This document shows, in pieces, positions 61,878 to 64,000 of a stretch of DNA of 64,000 bases (its first letter is position 1; every line of letters begins with the position of its first letter). This stretch comes from JANQIO01 sp038746745 (GTDB lineage Bacteria; Pseudomonadota; Gammaproteobacteria; Pseudomonadales; Halieaceae): the NCBI GenBank assembly GCA_038746745.1, contig JBCDKJ010000005.1, forward strand, positions 36,882 to 100,881, read 5' to 3'. The notes below the pieces were generated by a model. The model was not told where the DNA came from and ran no database searches. It saw only the letters and a list, made by a program, of their open reading frames with translations. A program made the translations under genes and the position numbers.

Positions 61878-63632
61878 TTACAGCGAAACCTCAGTAGTGG
61901 GTGAGCGATGCGCAACCGGACTTAATGGCTGCAGCGGCAGACCCGCAGCCTCACAAAGCTCCTCGTAGGTATTGAACAAGGTCTGCTGTTGCAAACCCAA
62001 ATACAGGTACTTATCGAATTTCAGGTCAGTATGCCGATTGCTGAAGTAGATCACCGTGGTGTCGCTGTGCTCTTTCAAATACTCCAGCGAGGCCAGAATA
62101 CTGAGGTCGGGCATGACGTCGAACAACTGGCTTAGCACCAGCACTCGAGGGCGCGCGATGATCGCCGCCGCTAACTTAAGCTGCATGGTTTCGGTAATGG
62201 AAAGCGGCCAGCCCGTTGGCGCCACCATGGTATCGATACCACCTGCTAACTGTGCCAGCACTGGCTCCAGACCGACGGCACGCAATACCCCGAGGATGTC
62301 TTCGCTGGTCTCGTCCTGGGAACTGAAGAACAGATACTCGCGAATCGTGCATTCAATCACGCTGGGGCGGTCCAGCACGATAATCTCCTGGCGTAGCTGG
62401 AAATTCTGAAAGCTCTTGAAGTCCTGCCCGCCAATGGCGAGATAGCCCGTTTCCGGCTCCGTATGGCTCTTTAAAAAATCGGTGAAGATGCGCTGCGCCG
62501 CCAGATTATCTGTTGCCGATAACACCCGACTGCCGGATGCTATCTCGAGATCCAGCGTTAGCTCTGTGCCTCGTGATGAACCCTTGGCTGAGGCAAAGGT
62601 TAACGAAGAGTCGCCGTTGAAGGGCTGCTGGTGAGGCAGCGGTGGATCCTGGTCGATATCGTGAAACAGCGACAGCTCTTCCACCGCGGCGCACAGGTCG
62701 TAAAAATAGGTCAGGTACGTTCCCAGCTGAGAGATGCCGACAAACACTACCGACAGCACCAGCTCTGCCGCTACCAATTGCCCCAGCGATAGTTCGTTTT
62801 GGATCACCAGCCAGCCGCCTAATCCGAGTAAGGAGGCACTGGCGGACGCGTAAATGAACAGGAAGCACAGCGTTTGAGAGAAGTGCTGGCGAAAATGGAT
62901 AATATGCCGGCGAATGTACTTCCCGGTCGCCTCATCGGTTTTCTGCAGCGCGTCGGTAATATGGCGCGACGTCTTAAAAAACCCATTGGAACTGCCAAGT
63001 TCTTCCAGCCAGGCAGCCACCGCGTGCTTCTTGTGGGAGGATTCCATTGAGCTGACTATGGCGCGTTTCCCCCAGACGGCCCAGACAACGTAGACAAGAA
63101 AGACCACGACGAGATTAAAAATCAGCAGGTAGGGGTGATAAAACGACACCAGGATGATGCCTACTACCGTTTGTAACACGACGGTGAAACCGCCCACGAA
63201 CAAGACCGGTAGCCGCTTTTGCACGATGATAATGTCAAAGTAGCGGTTGAACAGCGGCGCCATGCTGTTGTCGTCAAAAAATGGATTGTGGGCGTAAATA
63301 GAGCGCAGCGCGATGTCAGACACCATGCGCGCATAGAATCTCCGCCCAAACAGGTCCATCAGGTGTATTCGCAAGGCCTGCAGAAGCCCCGATACCAGCA
63401 GCAGTGCAAACAGGGATAGCGTTAATACCACCAGCATCGATGTCAGGGCCGTATTGGCAACGGTGTTGATCAGCATCTGCACCGATATCGGCGTAGCTAG
63501 CGACAGCACGCTGATGCCCAGGCCATAAACCACAGCCAGTGCATAGTAGTTCCGCTCCGGGCCCAGGATCTCTATGAAGAACTTGAACAGCTCGGGAAGT
63601 GTGCGGGTGTGAATATGTGGCTCTTGCGCCAT
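61878..63632 (-). CDS. ABC exporter-like protein with a degenerate nucleotide-binding domain
   Basis: 584 residues. Residues about 30-320 are a type I exporter six-helix domain (YYALAVVYGLGISVLSLATP). The C-terminal 230 residues align in order with an ABC ATPase, but every catalytic motif is lost. The P-loop position reads LSATDNLAAQ with no GxGKS/T. The Q-loop Gln is Asp (VLDRPSV). The signature LSGGQ is LSITE, and Walker B with its Glu is VLVLSQLFD. Only a His near the H-loop (FSNRHTD) remains. There is no N-terminal C39 peptidase domain. The frame is intact, so the protein is probably used, perhaps as a scaffold or in a heteromeric complex. AGGA precedes ATG 63632. Confidence 0.85.
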   Translation of the reverse strand: MAQEPHIHTRTLPELFKFFIEILGPERNYYALAVVYGLGISVLSLATPISVQMLINTVANTALTSMLVVLTLSLFALLLVSGLLQALRIHLMDLFGRRFYARMVSDIALRSIYAHNPFFDDNSMAPLFNRYFDIIIVQKRLPVLFVGGFTVVLQTVVGIILVSFYHPYLLIFNLVVVFLVYVVWAVWGKRAIVSSMESSHKKHAVAAWLEELGSSNGFFKTSRHITDALQKTDEATGKYIRRHIIHFRQHFSQTLCFLFIYASASASLLGLGGWLVIQNELSLGQLVAAELVLSVVFVGISQLGTYLTYFYDLCAAVEELSLFHDIDQDPPLPHQQPFNGDSSLTFASAKGSSRGTELTLDLEIASGSRVLSATDNLAAQRIFTDFLKSHTEPETGYLAIGGQDFKSFQNFQLRQEIIVLDRPSVIECTIREYLFFSSQDETSEDILGVLRAVGLEPVLAQLAGGIDTMVAPTGWPLSITETMQLKLAAAIIARPRVLVLSQLFDVMPDLSILASLEYLKEHSDTTVIYFSNRHTDLKFDKYLYLGLQQQTLFNTYEELCEAAGLPLQPLSPVAHRSPTTEVSL

Positions 63633-63895
63633 GAAATCCTGATATCAAGTGACTGACTAAAACTGTATCGCGTTCTAGTGCGACGCAAAACACATGCGAA
63701 GCAGCGCCGCTGAGACTGTCGCCCCAGTGGCGACACTATGGACGTACAGGAGTATTAACTGCGGCGCCATGATACAGCGCCGTTTCTACAAAACCTATAC
63801 GCGGATTCGACACACCCCAGATCAAGCAGTTCCAGGGTGACGACAGTAGAAGATGCCCCTGCAATAGAAACGCAGAGGCTGGACAGAGCGCCCTG

Positions 63896-64000
63896 TCAGA
63901 AGCGGTAATCCACGCGCAGAAAGCCATTGATGCCCAGGCCCGGCAGCCGTTCACCATTACCAATATCCGGGTTGCCGTTGACGCGGTTTATACCGTTGAG
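63896..64000 (-). CDS. C-terminal end of an outer-membrane protein (cut by the window edge)
   Basis: 34 residues before the stop at 63896-63898; the frame is open to base 64000. The end PGLGINGFLRVDYRF has the alternating hydrophobic pattern and terminal Phe of outer-membrane barrels such as TonB-dependent receptors or porins. The family cannot be told from this piece. It lies about 260 bases upstream of the degenerate ABC gene on the same strand. The gap (63633-63895) has inverted repeats TGTCGCC/GGCGACA (near 63714-63732) and CGGCGC/GCGCCG (near 63762-63782) but no T-run. Confidence 0.6.
   Translation of the reverse strand, partial: LNGINRVNGNPDIGNGERLPGLGINGFLRVDYRF

Noticed and set aside
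63714..63782. Terminators in the gap before the degenerate ABC gene
   Set aside because: Two short inverted repeats exist but neither is followed by a T-run on either strand.

Overview
The window is a gene-dense, moderately GC-rich stretch of a bacterial chromosome. It looks gammaproteobacterial: it has an MSHA-type pilus locus, an OxyR with the E. coli-type cysteine pair, PurT, and a bat/moxR operon with a BatB-BatC fusion. The DUF1302/DUF1329 export cluster beside a wax-ester synthase suggests a marine lineage of the Halieaceae/Cellvibrionales or Marinobacter/Alcanivorax kind. That placement is inference from gene content. I see no rRNA, tRNA, insertion sequence, phage gene or CRISPR array.

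Layout. 1-1083: left-truncated purT (-), with a possible 20-residue leader ORF in front of it. 1491-8392: six-gene moxR/bat operon (+). 8461-9838: HAD phosphatase and membrane-anchored retropepsin-like protease (+), then a bidirectional terminator. 9915-22711: an 11-gene MSHA-like type IV pilus locus (-) in the order M-L-N-E-G, PilMN-like, PilO-like, PilP-like and three pseudopilins. 22944-24506: sodium/solute symporter (+). 24531-34539: a tightly packed six-gene operon (-): wax-ester synthase/DGAT, CoA-transferase, DUF1302 beta-barrel, DUF1329 periplasmic protein, YCF48-like propeller and an MMPL/RND permease. I consider this the most interesting system in the window. 34818-41545: mgtE, a DUF4136 lipoprotein, an MscS channel, a CadD-like transporter, a zinc-ribbon protein, a UbiA-type prenyltransferase and an outer-membrane barrel. 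41638-43614: acetoacetyl-CoA synthetase (-). 43689-49733: a five-gene membrane operon (+) (DUF389, AI-2E family, HlyD, DUF2955, potassium-channel-like) ending in the decayed remnant of a CorA/ZntB-type transporter. 49897-53351: DUF808, an outer-membrane protein and a Na/Pi cotransporter (-). 53498-57289: iron alcohol dehydrogenase, GPH symporter and DAHP synthase (+). 57304-63632: DUF481, oxyR and a TolC-HlyD-ABC set whose ABC protein has lost every recognisable ATPase motif (-). The right edge cuts an outer-membrane protein.

How the parts work together. The pilus locus has a c-di-GMP-type MshEN domain on its assembly ATPase, so pilus extension is probably under second-messenger control. The lipid cluster couples acyl-CoA chemistry (CoA-transferase, acyltransferase) in one transcript to a complete inner-membrane, periplasm and outer-membrane route. 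The degenerate ABC protein sits in an otherwise normal type I export operon and probably acts without hydrolysing ATP itself. Many genes overlap by 4 bases (ATGA or GTGA), and GTG or TTG starts are common.
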